A stretch of 42,250 nt of DNA from an uncultured Eubacterium sp. (GCA_910577295.1 CAJTLS010000021.1:1-42250), one strand, 5' to 3'; positions 16,622-26,543 are shown, counted from the first letter of the stretch. Notes: generated by a model not told the origin, from the sequence alone. A program made the numbers and translations.

Positions 16622-17476
16622 CTATGCAAAGTTCTGTTTGCGAATCCCAACAAGTGAGACCCTCTTCTTCTTCACTCTGTTCAAAACTTCATACGGGTTC
16701 ACGCTAACCTCATTTTTACCAATTTTAATATAGATGCCAAAATGTAAATGCACATCAAACTTTCCGACCGTCCCCTCTTTTCCGTAACCGCTGTCGCCCA
16801 TATAGCCGAGTAGCTGTCCGGCCTTTACCTTACTGCCCTCTTCCAACTCTCCGCTATAGTTTGCCAGATGTGCGTAATAAAAATAAGCTCCAGAAGCGCT
16901 CCGCACCCCTATGCGGTATCCTCCTAATTTGAGCCATCCCTTTTTCTCCACGATGCCGTCGCTCACACTCACAACGGGAAAGTACCCCCGCACATTATTC
17001 GACGTCATAATATCCGTTCCCTCGTGAATGCGTTTTCCTCCGTAATTTCTTGACTTTCCCCATGAATCTTCGTAATTCACCGTCTCTTTTCCCTGTGAAT
17101 CATTTGCTACGGGAAAACACTTCACATCCGACAATACCGTTTGAAACGCTTTTGCATATCCGTCGACTTTGTCTCCGGGCAGGAGCATACCATACCATGA
17201 AAACGGGGAAACCGACTTCATTCCCTGTTTTATGCTGCCATCATAATACAAATAATCTCTGGCTAACTTACGATACTCTTTTCCGTTCCAATTCTCGCAG
17301 CCCTCCATGCGCTCTGCCGCCACTTTCATCTCGCGAAAACGTCCCACGTCTTCCGTCAGCGACGGCTCCTCCCCAACCCAGACTAAATTCATTACCAGAC
17401 CGGTTAATACCGGCGTCAGAAAAAACAGAGCCAAACAGGCTGCCGCTTTCATCCATCGCTTCCTTTTACGTCTCAT
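16622..17476 (-). CDS. M23-family (LytM-type) peptidase, membrane anchored
   Basis: From the ATG at 17476 (GGAGTG eight bases before) the product is 284 residues, with an N-terminal signal anchor (KAAACLALFFLTPVLTGLVM). The C-terminal M23 domain has the zinc motif HEGTD and the later HLHFG, plus the FYYAHL strand, so the metal site appears complete. It is expected to cut cross-links in peptidoglycan outside the membrane. The middle region (residues about 40-150) is unrecognised. The neighbouring murI supplies D-glutamate for the same polymer. A hairpin lies in its leader. Confidence 0.85.
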   Translation of the reverse strand: MRRKRKRWMKAAACLALFFLTPVLTGLVMNLVWVGEEPSLTEDVGRFREMKVAAERMEGCENWNGKEYRKLARDYLYYDGSIKQGMKSVSPFSWYGMLLPGDKVDGYAKAFQTVLSDVKCFPVANDSQGKETVNYEDSWGKSRNYGGKRIHEGTDIMTSNNVRGYFPVVSVSDGIVEKKGWLKLGGYRIGVRSASGAYFYYAHLANYSGELEEGSKVKAGQLLGYMGDSGYGKEGTVGKFDVHLHFGIYIKIGKNEVSVNPYEVLNRVKKKRVSLVGIRKQNFA

Positions 17477-17500
17477 ATCACACTCACTCCATTGCCTAGT

Positions 17501-17542
17501 CTGACGGCAGCAACCCGAATCCATTTGACTTGTTACCGTCAG
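17501..17542. other. Imperfect inverted repeat between murI and the M23 gene
   Basis: CTGACGGCAGCAA (17501-17513) pairs with TTGTTACCGTCAG (17530-17542) at 11 of 13 positions, including a perfect 7-bp outer stem. It has no T tract on the minus strand. It may be a leader element of the M23 gene or end the murI transcript weakly. Confidence 0.35.
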
Positions 17543-17580
17543 GCTATCATCATATATAGCAATATATAAGTTTCGACGTA

Positions 17581-18384
17581 CTAGTATGCCTCAATATCAA
17601 CTAGTGATATATTCTCCACACGCCTTGGCAGAACAGAATTGGCAAAACTGATAAACTCGTCGGCCCCGTCGCTCACAAAAAAGTCCTGTGTGACCTCTCC
17701 GCCTGCAGGCGCCAATAACTCTTTTTCCTTTAACATCTCTTTCAGAAACTTTGCCGTTTCATAAGCAGGATTTACAAGTCTGACCCCATCGCCTGTCTCC
17801 CGTCCGATAACTCCCCTCAGCAGCGGATAATGCGTACACCCAAGTACTAACGAATCAATCTCATACTCTTTCATATCATGCAGATAGCGCCCTACTACAT
17901 CCTCGGTAATCCGGTCTTCAAAAAGGCCCTCTTCTACAAGCGGTACAAAAAGTGGACACGCTTTACTGACAACCGTAATTTCCGCATCGATCTGGTGCAG
18001 ATACCGCTCATAAATACCGCTCTTAATCGTGCTTCGGGTACCAAGCACACCTATTTTCTTATTTCTCGTTGTTTCCGCAGCCATCTTTGCCCCCGGACGC
18101 ACCACGTCAAGAATCGGTACATCGACCATTTCCTCCAGCTCCTCGCGAGCCAGTGCGCTTGCCGTATTACAGGCGATTACAATCGCTTTTACCTTTCTCG
18201 TCTGCAAAAATCTGGCAATCTGCTTACTGTATTTGCAAACCGTCGCTTTCGACTTCGTACCGTATGGTACGCGGGCGGTATCGCCAAAATATACCAGACT
18301 CTCCCCCGGCAGCTGCCGCATAATTTCTTTGGCAACAGTTAATCCTCCGACACCAGAATCAAAAATGCCAATCGGTGCATTCAT
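17581..18384 (-). CDS. murI: Glutamate racemase
   Basis: The 267-residue protein opens PIGIFDSGVGGLTVAKEI and has both catalytic cysteines, in VIACNTASA and in LVLGCTHYPLL, plus the family motif YFGDTARVPYG. It interconverts L- and D-glutamate in the cytoplasm to supply D-Glu for peptidoglycan. The ATG follows GGAGGAA with standard spacing. It lies 44 bp after the RND pump stop on the same strand and may be read from that transcript. Confidence 0.96.
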   Translation of the reverse strand: MNAPIGIFDSGVGGLTVAKEIMRQLPGESLVYFGDTARVPYGTKSKATVCKYSKQIARFLQTRKVKAIVIACNTASALAREELEEMVDVPILDVVRPGAKMAAETTRNKKIGVLGTRSTIKSGIYERYLHQIDAEITVVSKACPLFVPLVEEGLFEDRITEDVVGRYLHDMKEYEIDSLVLGCTHYPLLRGVIGRETGDGVRLVNPAYETAKFLKEMLKEKELLAPAGGEVTQDFFVSDGADEFISFANSVLPRRVENISLVDIEAY

Positions 18385-18428
18385 AGTATTCCTCCTTTCC
18401 GGAAACGTTTGTAATCGGGGAACTATTT

Positions 18429-21400
18429 CTAATCTATATCTTTTTCCGTTATATCTTTCTTGCGGTTAAACATATCATAAATACATGGTACGACAAACAA
18501 AGTCAGAAGCGTACCGTAAATCAATCCTCCAATGGTAACAATCGCCATCGGCCTCGTCATATCCGTTCCCATACTGTTTCCGGCTATCATTGGTACAAGA
18601 CCTAATACCGTAGTGACCGCCGTCATCAGAATCGGACGGAGACGGGTGACGCCGGCTTCCCGTATAGCCTGACGCTTCTCCATTCCTCCACGGCGCAGCT
18701 GATTGATATAATCAACAAGCACAATACCATTATTTACAATAATGCCCGCCAACATGACAAAACCAATCATGGCAATAACGCTCACATCACTACCGGAAAT
18801 CCAAAGTCCGAGGAAACCACCGGTAAAGGCAAGCGGAATCGTGAACAGAATAATAAACGGCGATAACAGGGATTGGAACTGCGCCACCATAATCAGATAC
18901 ATGAGGATAACACCTAAGAGCATCATCAAAAGTACCTGCCCCATCGCTTCCATCGTCGCTTCATTTTCACCATCGAAAATAATTTCATATCCCGCTGGCG
19001 CCTTGTAATCTTTCAGCGCACGTTCCACATCAGCGGCAACATCGCTTATGATAAATCCCTCGTCTATCTCTGCCTTGACGGTAAGAACTCGCATCTGCCC
19101 GTCATGTAAAATGTTATTCGGTGAATCCGCCACTTTAAAATCCGCAATCTTACTTAGCTTTACTTTTTTATTTTTCTTCGTTGTCGTATCGGTATAGTCT
19201 ATCTTCATATTTCGGATATCTTTGCGCGTCAGTGACTCATCCGCGGATGATTCCACGTAGATACCAAGATTATCCGTATCCGTTGATACGGTCGACACGG
19301 AAGAGGCGTCTTTTACTTTCGCATGAATTTGCTGATATACCTGCGCCACGGTAAGGGAGTACTTCATCGCCTTTGCCTTGTCTACCGCAACGCGGTATTC
19401 CTGACCGGCATCCTCCAGACCGTTCGTAATCTCCGACAGACCGTCTACCTCTTCCAGACGTGCCATAATATCTTCTGAGACATTCTGCAGCTTATCCAAA
19501 TCTTTCCCTTTTACCATAATAACAACGCCATTGCCCATCAGGGCGCTCATATCCATGGCAGAAGCATTTACATCCACTTCGCAGTCCAAATCTCTTGTAT
19601 TTTCTGTTATCCGGTCTGTAATTTCCTGATTGCTTAACTCACGCTCCTCTTTGAGCAGAACATACATCGTAACAACATCCTGACTGCTTCCTCCCGTCAG
19701 CATGGACATCGATGAACCATTGCCGATATAGGCGCCCACCGTTTCTACATCCGGCACCTCGCGGATTCTCTCCATTGCCTCATTGGAAATCTTCTTTGTT
19801 TCTTTTAAATCCGTATCTTCTTCTAACGTGAGGTTGACCGTCATCTGCGTACTCTCCATCTCCGGCATCATCGAGAAACCGCGGCGGAACGAAAGCGCGG
19901 CAAACAGAATAAGGAAAACAATGGAACCTATAAAAACAAGCCATTTGAAGCGGAGAACTCCGCCGATCAGTTTTCCGTATATTCGCTGCATCGCCCCAAC
20001 AATGCGAAATTCCTTTGAAGTAACATGCTTAATCATACCGGCCGACATCGCAGGCACAAGCGTCAGCGCCACGAGCAGACTGGCTCCCAGTGTATACGCA
20101 AGCGTCAAAGCCAAATCAACAAAAAGCTGTTTTGTAACACCCTCTGTAAAAATAATCGGTGAAAATACGCAGACAGTTGTGAGGGTCGAGGCAATAATCG
20201 CTCCTGCCACCTGTTTAGCGCCCTCTACTGCCGCCTTGCGGGTAGAATACCCCTCCTGTTTCAAACGAAAAATGTTTTCAATTACGACAACTGAATTGTC
20301 TACTAGCATGCCGACGCCTAATGCCAAACCGGAAAGAGAGATAATATTGAGCGTCACGCCGCTAAAATACATCCCCACAATCGCCGCCACTACACTGAGC
20401 GGAATGGAGCAGGCAACAATCAATGTCGGACGAAAATCTTTTAAGAAGAACAGCAATATTAAAATCGCCAAAATTCCTCCGATAAGTAAATTCTGAATGA
20501 CAGCGTCCACCACAAGGTCAATGTAAACGCCCTGATTCATCAGGATGGAAATGTGCAGCCCCTCGTTTTCCTCCTCTAGCTTTTGGAAGCGTTTTTCCAA
20601 GTCTCCCGTCACATCGCCGGTAGAAAATCCAGACTGCTTCTGCATCGTAACCAAAACTGCCGGATTGCCATTGACAACGGTATATACATCATCGCTGTTG
20701 TCCGTTACGGCTACGTCTGCCACATCGCTCAGCAAAATCGGGTCGAGACCATCGATTCCCAAATCACAAATTACTAAATCTTTCATATTATCCGCTGACT
20801 GTATCTTATCGCCGACACGCACAAGATAGGAAGCATCATCTTCCGTCACATAGCCGGATGGCATATCAAAGTTTTCTGCCTTTAATATGTTTTCCACCAT
20901 TTCCTTAGTGATAATCTTGTTTAAATCCGCATTTTCTTTCGTTGTCTTTCGATTATCCTTGAGCTGCTTTTTCGCATCGTCGAGTTTAGCCGCGCCACTG
21001 TTCATCTGCGCCTCGGATACGCTGAGCTGAATGCTTGCCAAAATTTTCTGCTTATTCAGCTGCTCTAATGCTTCTGTCGTCGATATCTTTCCCTGCTGCA
21101 GCTTCTTTTTCGTAGCCGTCAGTTTTTTCAAACCGCTGGCGATTTTTTTCTTCGCTGTTGTTATTTTCTTTTTATTGGCGTTCAGCGTCGGCTCCTGCTT
21201 TTCCAACTCCACCAAACCGCCTTGTGCATCCGAAAGATTTTTTGACAGCTCTTGTATCTTACCCGGCAATTCATTTTCTTTGAGGCCGTTCTGCTCCAAC
21301 TGACCGCGAACTACCTGCAATTGTGTCTTCACGGCTGCCAGAGAAGTTCTCAGCTCCTGCGGCGCCTTATCGCCGAGAGCGTCTATCTGGGATTGCAGCG

Positions 21401-22373
21401 ATGTCTCCTGCGCCGTCAACTGTTTCAGACTTGACTGCAGCGTTTCCATTTGCGATTTCGCTGTCTGCAGTGTCTTAATCGTTGCCTGCAACGACGCCTT
21501 GTTGGCCGCTACCGTTGCCAGTCCGGTATTCACCTGCTTTTCTGTCTTTTCTAATGTCTTTTTCTGCTCTTTGACCTGCTTAATGTTCTCATCAATCGTC
21601 TTCAAACCCTCGCGGATTTGCTCGGAAGCAGAATTTAACTTTGTCTCCCCTTTGGCAATCTTATCTGCCGCCTTTTCCTTGCCATCCTCTAACTTATCTC
21701 TCCCGTCTTCAATCTTTTTCTTACCCTTATCTATCTTCTCCTGCGCTTCAGAAAGCTTACCGTCAATGGCATCCTGAACGATTTCATTCATTTTATCCAG
21801 TTTCTTCTGCTGAAGCAGCACCTGAATTTTCTTTTCCACGGCGCCGGATTCATTGACCGAAGCAACTCCCTCCACACTTTCCAGTTCCGGTATAATATCC
21901 TGTTTCGCCCGCTTCGTCACCTCTGTACTTTCCAGCTTATCATAGTCGAGAGCCGCTACCATAATCGGCATCATATCTGGATTGAGTTTCATAATCGTCG
22001 GACTGCCTATATTTTCCTCCCACTGCGCCGTAACCATATCCAGATTTTCTCGCATATCTACAGTTGTAGAACCCATATCTGTGCCATCATTAAATTCCAT
22101 GATTACAACCGACATATTACTAATCGACATGGATTGCACTGCTTTTACATTATTGATACGGGCCATGGACTGCTCGACCGGCTCCGTGACAGCCTTTTCC
22201 ACTTCTTCGGGACTGGCCCCCGGATATGTTGTCATAACAATCGCATACGGAAATTCCATACTTGGCAGAAAATCAGTACTCATATTGCGAAATGACAGAA
22301 AACCAAGAACCAATATAATAACCACGCCTACAAAAACTGTAAACGGTTTTCTAACACTAAATTTTGATAACAC
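18429..22373 (-). CDS. RND-superfamily efflux permease with a large extracytoplasmic coiled-coil insertion
   Basis: This 1314-residue protein is an AcrB/HAE1-type RND permease: an N-terminal helix, PN1 (SMEFPYAIVMTTYPGASPEE), and central membrane segments (LALGVGMLVDNSVVVIENIF with the proton-relay Asp). A second porter half and a final membrane block (LVDYINQLRRGGM) follow. It is about 250-300 residues longer than usual because residues about 200-483 form a long Lys/Glu/Gln/Leu-rich coiled coil. The insert sits exactly between the VLLQQKKLDKMN end of PN1 and the KEMVENILKAENFDMPSGYV start of PN2. The start is a GTG at 22373 with AAGGGGG upstream. No adaptor or TolC gene is adjacent. Gram-positive RND pumps export lipids, peptides or drugs; the substrate is unknown. 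Confidence 0.9.
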   Translation of the reverse strand: MLSKFSVRKPFTVFVGVVIILVLGFLSFRNMSTDFLPSMEFPYAIVMTTYPGASPEEVEKAVTEPVEQSMARINNVKAVQSMSISNMSVVIMEFNDGTDMGSTTVDMRENLDMVTAQWEENIGSPTIMKLNPDMMPIMVAALDYDKLESTEVTKRAKQDIIPELESVEGVASVNESGAVEKKIQVLLQQKKLDKMNEIVQDAIDGKLSEAQEKIDKGKKKIEDGRDKLEDGKEKAADKIAKGETKLNSASEQIREGLKTIDENIKQVKEQKKTLEKTEKQVNTGLATVAANKASLQATIKTLQTAKSQMETLQSSLKQLTAQETSLQSQIDALGDKAPQELRTSLAAVKTQLQVVRGQLEQNGLKENELPGKIQELSKNLSDAQGGLVELEKQEPTLNANKKKITTAKKKIASGLKKLTATKKKLQQGKISTTEALEQLNKQKILASIQLSVSEAQMNSGAAKLDDAKKQLKDNRKTTKENADLNKIITKEMVENILKAENFDMPSGYVTEDDASYLVRVGDKIQSADNMKDLVICDLGIDGLDPILLSDVADVAVTDNSDDVYTVVNGNPAVLVTMQKQSGFSTGDVTGDLEKRFQKLEEENEGLHISILMNQGVYIDLVVDAVIQNLLIGGILAILILLFFLKDFRPTLIVACSIPLSVVAAIVGMYFSGVTLNIISLSGLALGVGMLVDNSVVVIENIFRLKQEGYSTRKAAVEGAKQVAGAIIASTLTTVCVFSPIIFTEGVTKQLFVDLALTLAYTLGASLLVALTLVPAMSAGMIKHVTSKEFRIVGAMQRIYGKLIGGVLRFKWLVFIGSIVFLILFAALSFRRGFSMMPEMESTQMTVNLTLEEDTDLKETKKISNEAMERIREVPDVETVGAYIGNGSSMSMLTGGSSQDVVTMYVLLKEERELSNQEITDRITENTRDLDCEVDVNASAMDMSALMGNGVVIMVKGKDLDKLQNVSEDIMARLEEVDGLSEITNGLEDAGQEYRVAVDKAKAMKYSLTVAQVYQQIHAKVKDASSVSTVSTDTDNLGIYVESSADESLTRKDIRNMKIDYTDTTTKKNKKVKLSKIADFKVADSPNNILHDGQMRVLTVKAEIDEGFIISDVAADVERALKDYKAPAGYEIIFDGENEATMEAMGQVLLMMLLGVILMYLIMVAQFQSLLSPFIILFTIPLAFTGGFLGLWISGSDVSVIAMIGFVMLAGIIVNNGIVLVDYINQLRRGGMEKRQAIREAGVTRLRPILMTAVTTVLGLVPMIAGNSMGTDMTRPMAIVTIGGLIYGTLLTLFVVPCIYDMFNRKKDITEKDID

Positions 22374-22414
22374 TCATATGCCCCCTTAAAAAACCACATT
22401 GTCAATTGCTCTTC

Positions 22415-22443
22415 ATTGTAACATTATCCGGTAACAGGTTCAA
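22415..22443 (-). promoter_or_regulatory. Sigma-A promoter of the RND pump gene
   Basis: On the minus strand TTGAAC (22438-22443) precedes TACAAT (22415-22420) by 17 bp, about 42 bp before the GTG start. The spacer and -10 hold the direct repeat GTTAC...GTTAC, which could be a regulator site. Confidence 0.6.
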
Positions 22444-22490
22444 CTATGAAACGAAGGCATATTGTGAAAAAAGTGTGTCCTCATGGCTTT

Positions 22491-23693
22491 TTATTGTATT
22501 TTTTCTTCCAGAACTTCCTGTGCTTTTTGAAGCTGAATATCTTTCTTTCCTCCGAGCTGCTCCGAATCGCCGGCGCTCTTAACTTGCACATCCGGCGTCA
22601 ATCCTTTCCCCTGTATACAGCGTTTGCTTGGGAGAAGATATTCCCCTGTCGTCAGCTTAATTCCACCCCCGCAGGAACTTTCTAATGAAAAGACAGTCTG
22701 TACAATCCCTTTGCCAAAACTTTTTGTTCCCAGCAAAACAGCCGCCTTACGGTCCTGCATGCAGCCGGCAAATACTTCCGAAGCGCTGGCGCTCGCCTCG
22801 TTAATTAAAATTACTACCGGCTTGTCAAAATGCTGTTCATCGGTAGAAGTATACAGTTTATCTCCCTTTACGCGATTTTTTTCCGTAATAAGCTCACCCT
22901 TTGGCAGCATATAATCGAGCATCTCAATCGTCGCCGTCAGGGAACCGCCCCCATTATTTCTCAAATCAATAATCAAGCCCTTTTCGTCCTCTTTTTCCAA
23001 TCGGGAAATGGCATCTTTAAATTGTTTGACGGTTTCTTTATCAAAACGGGAAATGCATACATATCCCATCTTCCCTTTCAGCATCTTGCTCGTCACGGTT
23101 TGCATAATAATCTTTTCACAGACTACGGTTATCTCCTTAGAGACGGTCTCCCCATTCTCCTTGCGCAGAACCGTCAGTACCGACTTCTTTCCCTCTTCTC
23201 CTTTGATTTGACTAACTGCTTCCGTCAAACTTACTTTGCGAATTTCTTTACCATTTATTTTGACAAGTTCATCTCCGGCTTTCAATCCCGCTCTCTCCGC
23301 CGGCTGTCCTTTTTGTACCTCTGTTATAATCTTTCTTCCCGTCTTCTCATCCTGCCGAATGGAAGCGCCTATTCCCGCGTAGTCCCCCTCAATATTCTCC
23401 ATACTCTCTTTTAGTTCCTGTGGCGTATAATAAGCAGAATAGCGGTCTCCCAACGCAGCCACCATTCCTTTCGCCGCATATTCGGATATTTTCTGCTTCG
23501 GAGTATCTTCTTTCCAGTAATAACGGTCAATATAGGATTCTACAACTGTCGCCCTCTCCCATATATCATCTGCTGTCGAGCGGTTAAATGAAATATAGAT
23601 ACCAAAATATCTTGTTACCACAAGAAACAAAACAATGAGCAGTATCCCCGCTATCATCCCTTTAATAAAACTTATTCTATTCCCCCGTTTCAT
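22491..23693 (-). CDS. S41 carboxy-terminal processing peptidase (CtpA/CtpB type)
   Basis: From the ATG at 23693 (GGAGG six bases upstream) the product is 400 residues. It has a signal anchor (FIKGMIAGILLIVLFLVV), a PDZ domain at about residues 95-180 (GIGASIRQDEKTG, GLKAGDELVKINGKEI), and the S41 core with catalytic Ser in EASASASEVF and Lys in TKSFGKGIVQT. It acts outside the membrane. In other bacteria such proteases trim or degrade wall hydrolases or sporulation signalling proteins. Its place 16 bp after an EnvC/PcsB-like gene suggests it processes that protein or its partners. This is inferred, not shown. Confidence 0.92.
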   Translation of the reverse strand: MKRGNRISFIKGMIAGILLIVLFLVVTRYFGIYISFNRSTADDIWERATVVESYIDRYYWKEDTPKQKISEYAAKGMVAALGDRYSAYYTPQELKESMENIEGDYAGIGASIRQDEKTGRKIITEVQKGQPAERAGLKAGDELVKINGKEIRKVSLTEAVSQIKGEEGKKSVLTVLRKENGETVSKEITVVCEKIIMQTVTSKMLKGKMGYVCISRFDKETVKQFKDAISRLEKEDEKGLIIDLRNNGGGSLTATIEMLDYMLPKGELITEKNRVKGDKLYTSTDEQHFDKPVVILINEASASASEVFAGCMQDRKAAVLLGTKSFGKGIVQTVFSLESSCGGGIKLTTGEYLLPSKRCIQGKGLTPDVQVKSAGDSEQLGGKKDIQLQKAQEVLEEKIQ

Positions 23694-23709
23694 TACCATC
23701 CTCCATTCT

Positions 23710-24909
23710 CTATCTTGAAACATAATTAAGCGGATTGACATACGTTCCGTTTTTTGATACCCCGAAATGTAAATGAGGGCCTGTGGAAATGCCCGTGGAA
23801 CCGACATAACCGATTACTTGTCCCTTGCTGACAGTATCTCCGGCTTTTACAATCCGGCGGGAACAATGCATATAGACGGTATAGAGACGTTTCCCATGCG
23901 ATATCATAATGTAGTTACCGGCGCTTGAACTATACGTCGATGTCACGACACGTCCGCTTCCTGCTGCTAACACAGGAGTTCCAGAAGCAATCGCCAAATC
24001 CACCCCTCGATGGTAACTGCTCGCCCCCGCTCTCGGGCTCTTTCTCGGCCCAAAAGACGAAGAGATACGTCCGGCGCCGCCGCTGAGCGGCCAGCGAAGC
24101 CCTGAGTGGGAGGGCATCTCGTTGGAATCATCTCCCTCCATCCCCTGCTCTCTGTCTATCTCTTCCTGCTTTTTCTGCAGAAGTTCTTCTACTTTATTCT
24201 CTGCGTCAATTGCCTGACGGATGTACTCGTCCGCCCGTTCCTGCGAAGAATCCAGCTTTTCATTATATTTTTTTATTTCTTCTTTCTTTTTCTTTTTGAG
24301 TTCTGCGACATATTGCTTTTCTGTCTTTGTTTCGCTTTCTAGTTCTAACAGTTCATTCCGCCTTCTCTGTAAGTCCTTTTCCTGTGCGCGCACTTCACTT
24401 TTTATCTTCCTGAAATTTGTAAAAACCCGGTTATCATAACTGCTAATCTTCTCTACATATTCGGAGCGTCCAAGTAAACTCGACATACTCGTAGCGCCAA
24501 AAATAATCTGCCAATATTCTCCATTGCCATTTTCATACATATATTTTATGCGCTTTTTCATTGTGATATACTGCTTTTGCTCCTCTTTCTGCGCCTGCTT
24601 CAGGTTCTTGTCAGCCGTCTCTAATTCCGCATTCGCTTTCGCTATTTTCTTCCCCAGCTCTTCCAGTGATTCTTCTAATTCTCCGGTCTTTTTATCCAAT
24701 TTTTCAATATAAACGAGCGACTTCTCCCTCACCTTTTCTATCTCCTGTATTTCTTTTTGAAGCCCGGCCGCCTTTTTTTCGAAACTCTTCTGCTTTTCCT
24801 CTTCCTCCCTAATTTCTCTGTCATAATTAACTGCCTGTGTGTGGCTTCCCGCCAAAACAAGAAAAAGGGTGCAGAGCATGGCAATCCGCGTAATATAGCG
24901 CTTTCGCAT
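23710..24909 (-). CDS. EnvC/PcsB-like M23 peptidase with N-terminal coiled coil
   Basis: The 399-residue protein has a signal peptide (RIAMLCTLFLVLAGSHTQA), a long charged coiled coil at residues about 28-245, a short linker, and an M23 domain. The zinc motifs are complete: HRGVD and HLHFG. The order coiled coil plus LytM domain, directly downstream of ftsEX, matches FtsX-activated wall hydrolases such as PcsB (which has a CHAP domain instead) and RipC/EnvC. The coiled coil would dock on the FtsX external loop and the M23 domain would split septal peptidoglycan. Because the metal ligands are kept, it is likely a hydrolase rather than an EnvC-style activator. It starts 19 bp after the ftsX stop. 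Confidence 0.92.
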   Translation of the reverse strand: MRKRYITRIAMLCTLFLVLAGSHTQAVNYDREIREEEEKQKSFEKKAAGLQKEIQEIEKVREKSLVYIEKLDKKTGELEESLEELGKKIAKANAELETADKNLKQAQKEEQKQYITMKKRIKYMYENGNGEYWQIIFGATSMSSLLGRSEYVEKISSYDNRVFTNFRKIKSEVRAQEKDLQRRRNELLELESETKTEKQYVAELKKKKKEEIKKYNEKLDSSQERADEYIRQAIDAENKVEELLQKKQEEIDREQGMEGDDSNEMPSHSGLRWPLSGGAGRISSSFGPRKSPRAGASSYHRGVDLAIASGTPVLAAGSGRVVTSTYSSSAGNYIMISHGKRLYTVYMHCSRRIVKAGDTVSKGQVIGYVGSTGISTGPHLHFGVSKNGTYVNPLNYVSR

Positions 24910-24928
24910 TTCAACCTCTCCTTTATTG

Positions 24929-25846
24929 TCAAATATTCAAATTGCGCCTTACCGTTATAAAACTGCCGGCAAATCCAATCCCCATCCCAACGATAAGGGA
25001 GAGCGGCACCAGCACAGAAAAGACCTGTCCGGCAGATAGGAATGATAATTCCTGTGTAAAAAGGGAAAAGTGACTGTGAACATACTGTATCAATCTTCCA
25101 TAAGTAAGAGACAGAACAAGGAGCGGAAGTATGGCTCCCACCAGACCGATGACGATTCCCTCCACAATAAACGGCGCCCAGATAAAGAAATCAGCCGCCC
25201 CCATAAGACGCATAATGGCAATTTCCTGACGTCGGACAACGATTCCGGTCGCAATCGTAGAATGAATCAAAAAAACCGATACTAAAAGCAGCACCGTTAT
25301 CAACACTATCGTTATCACTCCCACAAGCTGATTAAAGTTCGATAAACCGCCCGCCACCTCGTCTGATTTCTTGATATCTCTTATTCCGGCAACGGTTTTC
25401 AGGTATTCTACAAGTGTATCCTGCTTAGCAACATCCGTTAGATAGATTTCATACGAGGCGGAATCCGCCAACGGATTGTCCTCTCCAAAACTCTCTATCA
25501 AATCCGGCGAATCGGCAAAATTCTCCTCTTTGAACCGCTTCCATGCCTCTTCCGCCGACACAAAAATAATCTTGTCAACTTCTTCTCTTGTGCGAATCGC
25601 GTCGCCTATCATTTGAATGCCCTGTTCTGTTATATTTTCATCAAAAAAGACCGAAACCCCGACCGAATGTTCCGCACTGTGAACAATATGCTGAAAATTG
25701 CCGAGCACAAAATAGAACAATCCAAAGACAAATAGACACGCCGCAACCGTTCCCACCGAAGCCAGAGTAAACATACGGTTCTTTCTCAAATTCACAAAGC
25801 CCTGTCTAAGGCTATACAAAAATAGGTTAATCCCTTTCATATTCAT
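24929..25846 (-). CDS. ftsX: Cell-division ABC permease FtsX
   Basis: This 305-residue protein has the FtsX layout: a short cytoplasmic N-terminus (RQGFVNLRKNRMFTLASVGT), one membrane segment, an external domain of about 120 residues, and three further membrane segments. The motif RRQEIAIMRLMGAADFFIWAPF is typical. With FtsE it couples ATP hydrolysis to the activation of a wall hydrolase outside. The gene overlaps ftsE by 20 bp and precedes the M23 gene. An alternative ATG lies two codons in and has better spacing to the GGCGGG box. Confidence 0.95.
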   Translation of the reverse strand: MNMKGINLFLYSLRQGFVNLRKNRMFTLASVGTVAACLFVFGLFYFVLGNFQHIVHSAEHSVGVSVFFDENITEQGIQMIGDAIRTREEVDKIIFVSAEEAWKRFKEENFADSPDLIESFGEDNPLADSASYEIYLTDVAKQDTLVEYLKTVAGIRDIKKSDEVAGGLSNFNQLVGVITIVLITVLLLVSVFLIHSTIATGIVVRRQEIAIMRLMGAADFFIWAPFIVEGIVIGLVGAILPLLVLSLTYGRLIQYVHSHFSLFTQELSFLSAGQVFSVLVPLSLIVGMGIGFAGSFITVRRNLNI

Positions 25847-26543
25847 ACCCGCCTTTTTTGTCGTCCCGAACTAAATGTCCCTCCTCTAATGTAATCACTC
25901 TCTTCTGCATAATGTCTACCACATCGTTGTTATGAGTGACGACTACAACTGTAGTGCCCATCTTATTCACTTCCTGTAACAACATCATAATATCCCATGC
26001 CGTCTCTGAATCTAAGTTTCCGGTAGGCTCATCCGCCAGTAAAATGGCAGGACGGTTGACTAACGCTCTGGCAATCGCCACACGCTGCTGTTCTCCTCCC
26101 GACAATTCATGCGGATAGGCATCCGCTTTCCCTTTCAAATCAACCATCTCCAACATAATCGGAACATTAATGGCAATCTGCCTCTTGGGCACTCCGATTA
26201 TCTGCTGCGCAAACGCAATATTGTCATATACCGTCTTTTTCCCCAGTAAACGGAAATCCTGAAACACCACACCGATTTGACGGCGGTACACAGACACTTG
26301 TTTTCTTTTTAGCTCCGTAACCTGCCGTCCTCCCACAAAAAGCCGTCCCCCAGTCGGATTCAGTTCTTTCAGAAGCAATTTAATAAAAGTGGATTTGCCG
26401 GACCCACTTTTACCTACTACAAAAACAAATTCCCCTTTATGAATCCGAATTGATATATCGTGCAGAGCGTCTACTCCCTCTGTATACTGCTTCGAAATAT
26501 GCTCCATAGCAATCATGGGAATCACTTTTTTTCTGCTTTCCAT
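25827..26543 (-). CDS. ftsE: Cell-division ABC ATPase FtsE
   Basis: The 238-residue ATPase has Walker A GKSGSGKST, the Q-loop QIGVVFQDFRLL, signature LSGGEQQRVAIARAL and Walker B ILLADEPTGNLD, the last stretch being very FtsE/LolD-like. It energises FtsX at the septum. The first ATG is used because GGAAGG lies upstream; the next ATG (MIAMEH) has no ribosome binding site. It follows the CdaR-like gene by 29 bp and overlaps ftsX. Confidence 0.95.
   Translation of the reverse strand: MESRKKVIPMIAMEHISKQYTEGVDALHDISIRIHKGEFVFVVGKSGSGKSTFIKLLLKELNPTGGRLFVGGRQVTELKRKQVSVYRRQIGVVFQDFRLLGKKTVYDNIAFAQQIIGVPKRQIAINVPIMLEMVDLKGKADAYPHELSGGEQQRVAIARALVNRPAILLADEPTGNLDSETAWDIMMLLQEVNKMGTTVVVVTHNNDVVDIMQKRVITLEEGHLVRDDKKGGYEYERD

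Noticed and set aside
19783..20496. Plus-strand open frame of 237 codons within the RND pump
   Set aside because: It is antisense to conserved RND membrane segments and its composition is that of a complement shadow.
21000..21800. Coiled-coil part of the RND gene as a fused separate gene or frameshift artefact
   Set aside because: The frame is continuous and the sequence resumes exactly at the PN2 motif, so it is a true in-frame insertion.
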